Part shown: piece after piece, positions 47,216-59,600 of the stretch
Layout: every line of letters starts with the position of its first letter
Numbering within the stretch: the stretch's first letter is position 1
Assembly (NCBI GenBank): GCA_904066235.2
Contig: CAJFCV020000005.1
Span: 9,543,501-9,607,500, forward strand
DNA from: Bursaphelenchus xylophilus
Lineage: Eukaryota; Nematoda; Chromadorea; Rhabditida; Aphelenchoididae
Direction: 5' to 3'
Length of the DNA stretch: 64,000 bases
Translations under genes and position numbers: made by a program
The notes under the pieces: generated by a model
Told to the model about the DNA's origin: nothing
Databases searched by the model: none
The model's input: the letters and a program-made list of their open reading frames with translations, nothing else

Positions 47216-47984
47216 CCAGTTTACCCATTCCTTTTTTCAAAACCGCGCTTTTCAATCCCATTCTCCTTGCCCTTAACGCTAGGGATTCGTATTGTTCCAC
47301 CTCCTCACAATATGTAATTGTTGACCTCAAAGACCTCCGTCATCTTCTCACATTGGGGGCCGCTTCCCCGGCCCAATCTCACCTCTCTAATTCCAGCGTC
47401 GTCCGAGTTGTGGGGCTCTTGACGTGGTGGCATTGAAATTCCTGCACCAAGCGTGTTCGATATTGCATGGCCGGGCCACACGGCGTCTCCTCGCGTTTTT
47501 TTTGTTGGTTGTTTTCTTTTTTAAATGCATTTCTGAGCAAGGTGAGTGCTGGCGGCGCCGAGACGCCCATAATGGGACAATATTTTCTGCCGAATGTAAT
47601 CAAAAAAGGAGAAATCCGGACAGAATGGAAGTGCTATATAGTAGATGCAGGTATTGTGGTGAGAGTTGTTTTTGGAGAGTGAGGAGGAAGCGAAATTTGG
47701 GGGTTGCTCGGCAAATCTGCTTCCATTTCTTCAAAGGAAATGGAAGGAGTTAGTTTTTGCTAAATGGGAATGGCCAAATTGAGGCGTTGATTTTCCACTA
47801 GGGCCTATATTTATTTTTTTGGAAACGATCTATTACTGCACATCAGCCTCAGTAAGCAGATAAATCTTTCTTTTTCAGAAACGATGTGACATTTATAGCT
47901 TTATTTACAAGGAAAATGTGTAAAGTACCTCTTTGTGTTTTGTCAAGTTTCGTATAACTGCTTCTATCTTACTATATTTAGAGG

Positions 47985-48089
47985 TTTTGGCGTAGAAATC
48001 AGAAATTTCGATTTGGTTTTCTTCCGGGGATTTGTTGAAAAATGCACGAAAGTAGGGAAAAAATCTTCTAGGAAGACACGAAAGGTCTA
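47985..48089 (-). pseudogene. fragment of a BTB-gene exon 4
   Basis: On the minus strand, TTTTAG is followed by a sequence matching the start of exon 4 of BTB paralog 3 (27281-27379): CCCTACTTTCGTGC, TTTTTCAACAAAT and CCGGAAGAAAA are shared. One base is missing near the 5' end, shifting the frame so FRAFF is lost unless read in a second frame. The intron acceptor is retained, so this is a DNA-level copy rather than a retrocopy. No other exons were found nearby. Confidence 0.75.
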
Positions 48090-48796
48090 AAATACGTAAC
48101 ACGAAAAATTCTGTTGAAGAGTATGCGCTGCTTCGCCATTTCTTCGCCGAGTTTGCGCGGAAAATCTTGTTTGTTTCTGCCACGCACAAGCTATTAAATT
48201 TGTGCCATCGTTAATGTCTGAACACCGAATTTAATTTTTTTTTCTCTTCTTTTGTTTTTCTGCTGTAATAACACCGCTATTACATCTATTTTAAAATATA
48301 GAGTCGTCACTTTCCCTCCCTAAATTTTTGTATTCTGTGTTGCATTCCCTACAACGCTACGCACTTCCGACTTTTGCCCTCTTGCCCGCGTTTTTTCGCG
48401 GACTTTGTCAATATTTTCGAGCGTTTTGCTAGAACCCTCTTGAAGGCGCCGTTATCCACACCTTATTCAAATATTTGCGCGGTTATTTTGGAATCGACAC
48501 CCCGACACTCTACAGATGGCCATCATATGAATTCTGAAATCCGATACGCTCCTCGAAACCTTTTCTCGGTCTTGAGGGCCGCAAAACGTCTGCCAGCCCC
48601 ACCTTTGTGCGGGGATATGCGGCTGCGAGCGCGGCACACGGCTGGCTTACGTGCCGCGAAATGCGTCATTGCACGGTGATCGGTCTGGTCATTGAGTTGA
48701 AAAAAGGACCTAAACATTGGTATATAGATATCCTTCTATAATATTATAAAAGTCTGGCTAAAAAGTTCGTTCGGGCCGTTTTTGAATTTTTGAAAA

Positions 48797-49280
48797 ATTT
48801 GAGTTAATGCTCTGTATCTGCAGCTGAAATATTCAACGGTTTTGCCGATGAGAGACTGTGGAAATGAGGGGAGACAGTCAGAGAAAAATTCGGTTGGCAA
48901 TATGTGGTTGAATTTTGCACGGAAAAATTAAATTTTTTTAACGGGAATGGCGTATTAATTTGTCGGGAAAATAGTAATCGTTTTGTCGCATCGAAATCAC
49001 ATCGTCGCCGAGAAAATGAATAGTGTCGCGAGAAAATCAAATTGCTTTTCATTTCAGCAATGCGATTGTCGCAGCGACATGCTCACTATTTTCCAGACAG
49101 ACTGATACACCATATCCATTAAAAAATCCAATATTTTCGTGAAAAAATAAAGATGTATTGCCAAACAACTTTTTCTCTGGCTGTCTCTCCTTATTTCCAC
49201 AGTCTGCCATAGGCAAATGCCGTTGAATATCTCGGGTGCAAGTGTAAAGCTTTAACTCGATGGGTTTTTCCAAATTTCAT
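48797..49280. mobile_element. hairpin element with an inner GTCGGGAAAATA-type MITE
   Basis: Outer arms 48797-48915 and 49150-49280 are imperfect inverted repeats (AGACTGTGGAAATGAGGGGAGACAGTCAGAG against CTCTGGCTGTCTCTCC and TTATTTCCACAGTCT). Between them, 48959-49106 has inverted ends TGTCGGGAAAATAG and CTATTTTCCAGACA with GTCGC-rich interior, a second copy of the MITE at 47067. Confidence 0.65.
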
Positions 49281-50297
49281 AGAAATTCTTCAAAAATGGT
49301 TTTTATTAACCTCATTGCTCTATGATTTCCGTAGAACGCGCCTTGAACGCGGCATTAAGAGATCAAAAAATCCGTTTTTATGTCTTTCTAAAGTCCGAAT
49401 CTCTGCAAAATCGTACTTTTTTTCGTTTTATCTCTATTTGATTTCCTTTCACACCTCTTCGGAATAAGATTACAAATGCCGAATCAAAGGTGGTAATTGA
49501 AGCTCAACCTTTTTTTCTACCTCATTCTGCCTTCAGATTCATGGTCTTCTTCTCCACACTTCATACTATATTTATCGTTTACCTGTTCCCTACAATTTCG
49601 CGGCAAACCCATTCGACTCGTCCCCGGGTTCGCTCCTCTACAGCTTGATGGATGTGGAATATAAATATTTATTTTTATTCAATATCGCCGTCAACGTCTT
49701 TGGGGCCGGCTGCAACGCCATATTACGACAGACGTTTGGGGCCGTTAATGAGCTTGTTTAAACGAGTGATTGCCTTGAATTTGAGTTATGATGGGTGAGG
49801 TTTTATAGGGCCGGCCGGCCGCCAGATGGCATGGGGAGAATTGCGACGATGACGGGGGTTTACGCAACAAGTTTTGATGGGGGAAATAAAAGGTAGACGA
49901 GGAATATTGGTGAGACTTTTATGGGTAAAGTTGAAGTAACGGGCGATTGTTGTAAGGGGACAATAGGGCGGAAAAGAAATTGAAAAGAGCCTTAATCTGA
50001 TATCAAAAAGTGTCATGGAGACATTAAAAGGTTTTTTTTGGATTTATGGCGAATGCCATTACTACTGCTTGAAATTTCGCTTCTATTCCTATATGAAATC
50101 TTTGTATAGGAAGATTTCGTATAGGAATAAAAAGGCTTATTGTGTTTTTAAAATACGACAAGTTTATTCATGTTTTTATGTGCTTTGATTATGTCTATAC
50201 GAAGGCAAAAATATTTTCAAACCTTTTACAAATTTGCGATTTTACAAACGAAGAGTAGAAGTGATTTTGGTAAAGCTTTGTTGTTATGAGACTCCTG

Positions 50298-50544
50298 CAG
50301 TGACGAACCTGATCCAGTGACAAAAAACGTACCATTTTGAATCCGTGAAGTATCAAAAAATGTAGCAAAATGGCTCCCTCTCCAATTAAGAAACTCCGTT
50401 TTGAAGGCCCTTTCCTTCACAAAAAGAGGAGCTTTTAAAATCGGGGTTTTTTTCACTTGGAGAGGGAGGTATTTTGCTACATTTTTTGATACTTCACGGA
50501 TGCAAAATGGTACATTTTTTGTCATTAGAGCAGGTGCGCCACTG
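50298..50544. mobile_element. palindromic MITE copy G
   Basis: Starts CAGTGACGAACCTGATCCAG and ends AGCAGGTGCGCCACTG before TA. It is one of the best-preserved palindromes of the family (247 bp). Confidence 0.9.
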
Positions 50545-53395
50545 TATCTTCAGAAAACAAGCAAGCCATATTTGCAGGGTTTCTGAAGCTGATTTTTTTT
50601 TCAAACCATCTCATTTTTGATGGTAGTAGTGGATTGTAATGAGTATGTCATCAAGACTTCAGATGCTGCCAATTTCCTCATGTGACCTTATTTATTCCCC
50701 TTTCACACCTTCAAATCCCATAATTCTTTTTCTTTCAACTCATTACCCAACCCTTTACATTTACTCGCCTCATGTTTTATTCACCCGATCACACCCTATA
50801 ATTAGTGGCCTTTTTACACTCGGTCCTTCCAACTCCTACACTTTCCAATTTTACACCGGTGATGTAAGTGTAAAGAGTAATGTTCGCACGTTATTACATC
50901 CAGGGGTCTGGTTGTTATAACCTTGTCAGGTCCGGTTTGACGTGGTGTGAGAAAACGGGGTATTATAAAAGGTAGGGGATAAGATGGGGGCTAGTTTCCA
51001 CCTTTTGCTTAAGGCGAATAGCCAGAGATTTTAGCGGAGTGGCGAGTGAGTTTGGGATATTTGAGGAGGGTTTTTGAAGCCGTCCGGAAGCTCAGTGATG
51101 CAAAATGTTGTTTCACAATACAAAATTTAGCGTCTTAAAAATGTTTTAGTCAGTCTTTCAGCCATCGGCTGTAAGACTTTTTTTTATTTTTAGGCAGCGT
51201 GATCTTTGTAGGTCTTATGAAAATTCCAGGAAATTTTGGTTCAAGTTTTCCACTTGTAGCCGACATATTGAACGATCTTCACAGGCAAGAAGCTGCGAAA
51301 AATGTAAAAAGATGTCCAGTTTTTTTTTTGAAAAAAGTAGCATTCCATTCAATCCACATTTTCGTAAAAACCGTATATTTTGGCCACAATTAGCTGTCAA
51401 ATCTCGCCCTGTGATATCGCGGAAATGACGTGCCCTCCTCAACCTTTGCAAAAGAACATAATCTTTTCGGCGACGAGACAAATCCCCCAGGGTGCGGCAA
51501 GTATAATGAACCTTGACTCTCTTATTGCCTCCGCCAAAACCACCACAATTCACTTTTGTTTCCGAGACTTAATTTCCATTTCGCGTGTGTATCGTGCTCC
51601 GAGCACGTTGGGAGAACGGCGAACGAGGTCTTGGGGACATTAAGTTATGCAAATTTGGGGGAAATTAAGCAGATTCGTGGAACTTTGAAGCTTAATAAGG
51701 CGGAAAAAGTAGGAAAAACGCCTCATCGACTTTGCTGATGATAATGTGTATCATGAACGCTTTCTAAGCTTTTTAAAACTTTTTTATAAAACGAGATTTT
51801 TTGATTTTCTTGGCCATTCTTAATCCGATGTTTAATCTTTTTCCATTTTCGCTCTAAAAATCCCCTTTGAAAGGGTGCATCAATCAAAATTTACGTTTTT
51901 AAAGTTTGCAAAATTTCATATTCTTTCGTCCCTTCTCTCATAACTTTTTTTGCAACCCTCAAACAGTGTTTCCAACCTGCACAATAACAACAGGTTCCTG
52001 CACTGAATAAAACATGGGTTTCCATTGTTTTTTCAGGCCCAAATTTTACAAAAACAAGTTTTGGTTGTATCCTGTTCGAAAGCTGGGCCTTTCATAGTGC
52101 GTTTTGAGGGAAAGCGTTAATTTTTAATTGGAGCCGTCTCGGGAATGTTGAGAACAAACCTTGCGGTTTCAAAGCCGTTTACCGGCATTTTTCTCGGAGA
52201 GGGAGCGGACAATGGTGTATGAGAAGCGGGGAACACCACTATGCTATATATACGTATTATGTATGTGTATTATACTACCTACAGCGCTTTAAATTTCCCA
52301 AATATGGCGTATAGAGTTTTCTTTGACTTTTCTTTGGCCATATCTTTTTTTTTGGTGAAAACATTACCTTGTACGTTAGGGAAAGATTTGAAAAATTACA
52401 TGAAAAAATTGGCAAGAAAGTGGACCATTTTTGCCAACTTTTGACTTAAAAATCTCGGTTGTAAAAGTGCGGTCTAGGAAATTCGTACATCTCTTAAAAA
52501 AATTTCAGCAAAATCTGTTGAAAAGCTTGCTCAAAATCTTAGCAGGTCCTTGGAGTATGGTATATTAGGTGTTGAAAATGGTTGCTTTCAAATCACATAT
52601 GTAAATATTTCATTTTTGATGGTAACTTTATGACACAAAAGTTGGGATTGAATTGGCGTATCGAAACCGATCCATTACGATATTCACTATTCCTATTGCC
52701 ATTTTTGGAACATCTTTGTGTCCTAGTGTTTATCGATGACATTCCCATGCCAATTCGGCTATAACCCGAAACCCATTCGCTCCGCCGAAAAGAACGTTTT
52801 GAGACCTGCAATCATGACGCGAGACATAGCTGGACGTGCTGAGAGCGCCATAAAACCGAAGCATACCATTATGACGAACTTTGAAGGCCATAAACAACAG
52901 CGCCGTTACGATCCGATTTCCGCTACGGATTACGGCCGTTGAATTTGCCCGGTTTTGTCGAGTTTTTTCTGGATTAAACAGGGACCAATCTTGTTCGGAA
53001 AGTGGGACTTTTAATCATTTTGGTTTGTGAATTCGAAGAAATTTGAAGGGAGGGTTAGTCTTGGCCTTTGGAAATGAAAGAAAATGGATGGAATTGGTTT
53101 AACAAGTCTCGATTTTTATTCTTTTAATAAAAATTTTTAATTTTGCAGAAATTTGAAAAAATGAAAATTTTTTGTTTTTCGTATAAAATGCCACCTTTTT
53201 GTTGAAACAATCGGGAAAACCTACTCTTCTCTCCGGATGTACTTCCATTAGTTTATTTTAAGCTGGTTTGTTATCATACACTTAAAAATCTTGACTTTAA
53301 TTTTTTCGTATAAAGTGTCGCCTTTCAAAAAATCGCGTAATATTACGACAAATCTTCTAAATTACCTTGTAAACTATATTCTCCCTCCTTTTCAG

Positions 53396-53666
53396 GCCCT
53401 TGCACCCCGCTCCATTCAGAACTCGAACCGCGGCCGCATCTCTGCCTGAGAATGCGCGGGTGTTAAGAGCCGAGCCAAGTAGCGTTCATTGTTGTTAAGC
53501 TGGCTAAGCATTAATTTATTTATTGGCTGCTCCGCGCGTCGCACTCACATGAACACGTATCAGCCAGCGGCCGGTCGGTAACCCCGATTTACAATAATAG
53601 CACGAACAGTCGCACTCCGCCTCTTCCACGCCCCCATTCTCAGGGAACCGCCGTAAAACGCATAAA
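53396..53666 (+). other. egl-2: candidate 5' untranslated exon of egl-2
   Basis: A GC-rich block after CCTTTTCAG and before AAA|GTGAGT. Splicing the donor at 53667 to the acceptor at 54071 joins A to TG and creates ATG GCG AAA CGT, preceded in frame by TAA. The left boundary is a guess from the CAG; the donor is the supported part. Confidence 0.45.
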
Positions 53667-56600
53667 GTGAGTTGAAAATTGCGGTCGCTAAAGTTGTTGG
53701 TTGTCAAGTCAAGACCTCAAAGGACTGAAAGATTCTTAAAAAGTGCCTTAATCTTTGACTGTTTTTGCGGTGAGACGAAAAGGCTACATGGTGTTGACAA
53801 AAAAGAAAAAAGATTTTTTACTTGACTATTTGTAATCACTTTGACGCTGAATTTTTCTAGCAGTGCTCATGAAGACTGCAGATGAAATTCCAAAAGCCGG
53901 AGGGCATTATTTTAATGTATCGCAGAGAAATTGACCAAAATATCAGAAAAAATCAAAATGCCAAAAAATCCAATTTTTGACAACACAATAGACTTTAGGT
54001 TTGGAAAAAGTCATTAATGCCTAAGGCAGAGTAAAATTCGATGATCTGACTGACTATAAATTAATTTTCAGTGGCGAAACGTGGCCTGGTCGCGCCGCAG
54101 AACACGTTTCTGGAAAATGTGATACGACGATGCAATAATACAGGTAATCGTTGCATTGCATCAAATTTAAACCTCTGCTGACACCCTTGAAATTGTTATT
54201 GAGCCCTTTTCAGACTGTAGTTTTATACTTTCGAATGCGCAGATCGTGGACTATCCCATAGTCTACTGCAATGACGGGTTCTCACGGATGATTGGGTACA
54301 CCAGAGCGGAGATTATGCAGAAGCCTTGCACGTGAGTCTTCACGAGTTTCTCGATTAGTTATGGAATCTCGGTTTTAGATTATCATTTACATACGGAGAC
54401 AACACCGACATTGAAACCGTCCAACGATTGCAATTCGCTTTTGACAACGCGAAAACGGAACAAGCGGAGATATGTGTGCAGAAGAAGAATAGTATGTTCA
54501 AAATTAAATAACAGCATTTTCTTCTGGTTAATATGCGGGTCATAGTAAAAATTTTTTGATGTATATACTCTAAATGTACTCAAAATTGTCGGATAATGAA
54601 TTGTGAAGGCGTTTAGATGAAAAAATCACTCTTTTTACCGTAACAGATACTATTTCCAATATTTCAGAGTCCTACGTTTGGCTATTAGTACATGTAGCGC
54701 CGATAAAGGATGACAAAGGACGGGTGGTTTTATATCTTTGTCAATTTAAGGACATAACACCGTTGAAACAACCGTTGGACGATGAGAATAATAAAGGTAA
54801 GTTGATTCAAAAGTGCTTTTTGCGATAAATAGGTCGAAAACAGACAGTAAACTGAGCGTGATAAGTGCTCGTGACGCTAGATTTAAAAAAATAAAAAACA
54901 AAATTTAAGCTGACAAAAGAATATAAAATTATTCTTACTAGATTTCTATCCGCGCTTTGCAGAAATAACCGGGATTTTTTAGTGTGGCAGCTTTTCGATT
55001 TTTGGCCAGGAATGGTTTATACTTATTCAAAAACCTTGATTCCGATGATTAAAAACCCTCAATAACCCTCGAAATTTCAGTCCTCGGCCTCAGTCGAATC
55101 CTGCAGATAGCGCGAATAGCGAAGTCGCGGCAACAATTCAATCAGATCGAGACGAAGGACCTGCACAAGGCAGGGAGTGGGGTGTCGTCGCACTTCAACC
55201 AGGTAGTCTTGGGTTTTAGGGAAGGTCGCTTGAGTTGGTCACCCCCACAATTTCCTTGGTTCCGCCGCATGCTTTGAACGCTTTTGCCATTGTAATCAAA
55301 ATTTGAACGTTTTATGATTTTTTGGGAGTTTTTAAGGCTTCTCAAGATTTTTTTTGCAATAGCAAGTATAATTGAGAGCTGGTAGGTCAGCTCAAAAAAA
55401 ATGTAGTTTGTTTAGGTGCCGGAAACATAGACTCTAGATTGTAGATTATTACTCTCGAGGGTGACATCTTATACGACAATTTCGGAAAGGACCTCATATT
55501 AATTTTTAGCCTACAAAATCAAAATCTTAGCGGTTTGGAATTTGATAGTATTGACTAATTTTAGCTTACAGTAGTCAACTAGTCTTTTGCACAAACAGAA
55601 GGTATTAAAAACATACTATTTTTGCTTTTTCCGACCCAAAATAGAATTATATTTGACTAGGAAATGTTAGGGTATACCAAATAGAGTGAATGACAAGTAC
55701 ACCACTTCAGCTTGAACTTTTTCTCAAGCTGCACTTCACAAATTTTGCAACTTTTGCATTTTGCCAATTGATTTGATATTGTTCATAGATAGACACTGTA
55801 GTCGAAGATGAAACACGCTACGCACTTGGCTATCTTGCATGAAGGGTGAGGAAGGAACGGAATATGAATCTTTTGACAGTTTATCCTATAAGGAAGGGTG
55901 AAATGACGTTTTATGGATTAAAAAGTGCTGAAAATGAAGTATGGTAATGATTTTAGTCAAGATTTGCTAAAATTCAATTTTGACATTTCGTCACAGAAAT
56001 TATTGGAAAAGTTTTTAGACGGGTTTTTTGGTTGGAAATCGATAAAATTGAGGTTAGGGGTGAACGAGCCCTCACGTTTTATCGAAATTAATTTTTTGAC
56101 ATTTCGTCACAAGAGTTATCGATTTTTTATTGACATCTTTTTTCGTCCATAGTTCAGGTGATATAAGGTCGCTGGTTTCGAAGGACCTTCTTGAGAATAT
56201 AAAAATCCATTCCTCTCTCGCCCTGATTGCATTTCGAACCCCTAAGTTGCTGCCGAAGCACCTTGATTTGGTCCCACGGCAATAAAAGCGATTCCTCTCC
56301 CTAAAGTCCCCGCGCGTTGTCCTAAAGTTTTCACAAATTACATACTTCGTCAGCAGTTGATGAACCTGGGTGGCGATATGTTGCCGCAATATCGGCAGGA
56401 GACTCCGAAGACCTCACCGCACATTATTCTCCACTATTCGACCTTTAAGACCGTCTGGGATTGGTCGATTTTGGCGCTGACCTTTTACACGGCGTTTATG
56501 GTGCCATTCAACATCGCGTTCAAGAATCGGGATGTCCCACCGAAGGGGATGATCGATTATGTGGCGTTGATGGACAGTATAGTTGATGTGATCTTCTTCG

Positions 56601-59600
56601 CCGACATTTTGTTGAACTTCCACACGACGTTTGTTGGGCCGGGCGGAGAGGCAAGTTTAATATCATTTTTTGTTGTAAAACTATTGTAAATCGAAAAATT
56701 TGAAGTTTTTGAGACGTCTGCTCTCCACTTTTTTTTGAAAATAAAGTTGGACAGCTTGAACCTCGTATTTTACCCTTACTTTTTCAGGTCGTAATAGAGC
56801 CCTCGACGATACGCCGAAATTATTTCAAATCCTGGTTTGTGATAGACCTATTATCTTGTTTGCCATATGATATCTTCTACATGTTTAAACACGATGACGA
56901 GGTGAGTTCTTGTGGACCTTATTGATTTTTGAATCCGCATCCTGCGGGCGCCATTTTATACGAAAAGCATTCTGGACAAAGAATTGATGTAAAAATTATT
57001 TTTGTCCAACAAACACAACTACAGGAAAGTCCAAAATATGGATCTTTTAATTTTTGAGTTTGGTGACATTTTATACGATGAAAGGTGTTTGGTCGATTTC
57101 CAAAAAAATTTTGAAAACAGGATTTTTTGGTACTGACGGTCTAAAACGCATAAAATAATTTTGTTATCTCTTTTCACTTTTTTGGATCCATTTTATACGA
57201 TGAAACCTGTCCAAAGTTACATTACTTTAGATCGGATCTTATCGCCCGCTATTTCAAAATAAAAAAAATCCCATTTCAGCGGATCGGCTCCCTCTTCTCT
57301 GCCCTTAAAGTAGTCCGACTGCTACGATTAGGTCGAGTTGCCAGAAAACTGGACAACTATTTAGAATACGGAGCCGCGACTCTTCTCCTCCTCTTGTGTG
57401 CCTTTATCCTCGTCGCCCATTGGATGGCCTGTATTTGGTATGGGATTGGCGATTGGGAGATCCGTCAGAAAGTGCAGGACCCATTCCGTCCGGATTCGTG
57501 GCTAATGAAGCTCTCGAACGACCTGAAAATGCCGTTTAATTTTGCGAATTCAACGTCAGCGAGGTTGGTGGGAGGGCCGGATCGGGTGAATGCGTACATG
57601 TCAGCGCTCTATTTCACGTTGAGTTGTATGTCGACGGTGGGGTAGGTTGATGGTGGTGGCCGGACGCTTATAACTTATAAATTTCAGTTTCGGAAACATC
57701 GCCAGCACCACATTCCTCGAAAAGAGTTTCGGCGTCTTTTTGATGATAATCTCGGCGCTGTTGTACGCCATGATTTTTGGCCACATGACCACGATTATTC
57801 AGCAAATGACTTCAGCGACTGTCCGGTACGTTGCGCTAATTTTTCGATGATTCCAAATTTAGATACCACGAGATGATTTCGAACGTTCGAGAGTTCATCA
57901 AACTTCAAGAAGTCCCAAGAGAGCTGGCTGAGAGAGTCATGGATTACGTTGTCTCAACGTGGGCCATGACCAAAGGAATTGATACGAACAAGGTTTTGGG
58001 GTACTGTCCGAAGGACATGAAGGCTGATATATGCGTTCATTTGAATCGAAAGGTTTTCAACGAACATTCGTGTTTTCGGCTGGCTTCGGATGGATGTTTA
58101 AGGTCATTGGCGATGTATTTGGAGGTGAGTTGATAGCAAAATGGCTAAATTAAATAAGTTTCGTACATGAGAGATATGGACGGATATAAACCTCTCACTT
58201 TCGAACGTTGGCCTAATTCGTATTAGGTTTTCGCAGTTTCCCGCCGACAAAGAAATTTCTTAAACGCGCCTGAATAGCTTTAGCTGAAATTTTCAGGAAG
58301 TGATGTGTAGCCTATGTAGATCAGGGACACAAATTTTGAAGCAAATACAAACTTCGCGTATACCGCTATTTTTAATTTTAGTTTTTCCTCTCCTTCGGCC
58401 GTATTTCGGAGTAAAAACGTTTTGATTTATTCCCGTTATGTCACAGACAAATCGTCAAGAGAGTTTTGTCTATATGCCAAAAAATTACCACACCTTCGAT
58501 TTTCAGAGTAATCACGCCGCGCCAGGCGATCTCCTCTACCATACGGGTGAATCAGTGGACGCTTTGTGGTTCGTTGTCTCGGGTTCTTTGGAGGTGATTC
58601 AAGACGAGGAAGTCGTTGCGATTCTGGGGAAGGGAGACGTTTTTGGCGACGAGTTCTGGCAAAGTCCGAACTACAAGCCCGGCCAATCAGCGGCCAACGT
58701 AAAAGCTCTCACTTATACGGATTTGCATATGATAAAACACGAGAAATTGATGGACGTTCTCAACTTTTACAAGGCATTTGCTAATTCTTTTGCCAGGAAT
58801 TTGGTGTTGACGTATAATTTGACTCATCGGGTAAGTTAAGCCGAAATTTGCATATTTTCGAAAATTTGCATAAATTTGAATCTTGGTTTTTTCTTGTTTA
58901 AAATAATTACAACAAAATTTAATTTTCATCGAAAAAATGCTTAATTTTCAAAAATTTGCATAAATTTTAATATCCTGAAAATTAAATTTTCAGTTAAAAT
59001 TCCGCAAAGTTGTGGACGTAAAACGTGAAAAAGAGCTCGACGAAAGACGTAAAAATGAGAAATTGGACATACCAGATGATCACCCTGTCCGGAAGTTACT
59101 GCTGAGGATGAGAGAGCGGCATGCCGTTCATCGAATGGGAAATCATTCAAGTTTGGATGTGGAAAAGGTAATATGAAGCACTTCTGAATATGTACTTGCC
59201 TCGTATTTTACCAACAAATCGTAAATTTTATTCGGTAAAAAAATAGAAGCAAAAACTTTGAAATTTCAGTTTTGTAAAAAAGTGTCTAAAAAACATGTCA
59301 TCATGACGAAATTTTTCACAAATCTCTGAAATATATCTGTTGTCACTAGTTACTTTATTCTTTTTATTCTTATTGCTCTAAAACAGTATCTAACCGCTTT
59401 TCGACGAAGTGTCAAAAAAAGTGACGAAATGTCAAAAAAATTTTTTTTTTTCAAATTGTAATTTTCCCCAACTTTTAGGGTAACTACCAGCCCCGTATAG
59501 GCAACTCGACGCATTCTGTCAGTCATATTGACGAGACAGTAATCCAGCCCCGCCGCTCTCCGCAGGTTCAGCAAAGCCCCACGCCGCCCAGATCTCCCAG

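Larger units (their letters stand above)
36442..53395. other. 17 kb gene desert upstream of egl-2
   Basis: No supportable protein-coding gene. Contents: a TG run (36816-36831), scattered GC-rich islands, palindromic MITEs F and G, a nested inverted-repeat element, a second mariner-like element, a pair of 145 bp MITEs, and a broken BTB exon at 47985-48089. The 76-codon frame at 41735-41965 has no splice context or recognisable domain. It probably contains the egl-2 promoter and possibly a long first intron (inference). Confidence 0.6.

Noticed and set aside
55925..56152. 75-codon frame within an egl-2 intron
   Set aside because: It includes two copies of the TTGACATTTCGTCA repeat and lies between two well-supported exons; no splice pair would include it in frame.
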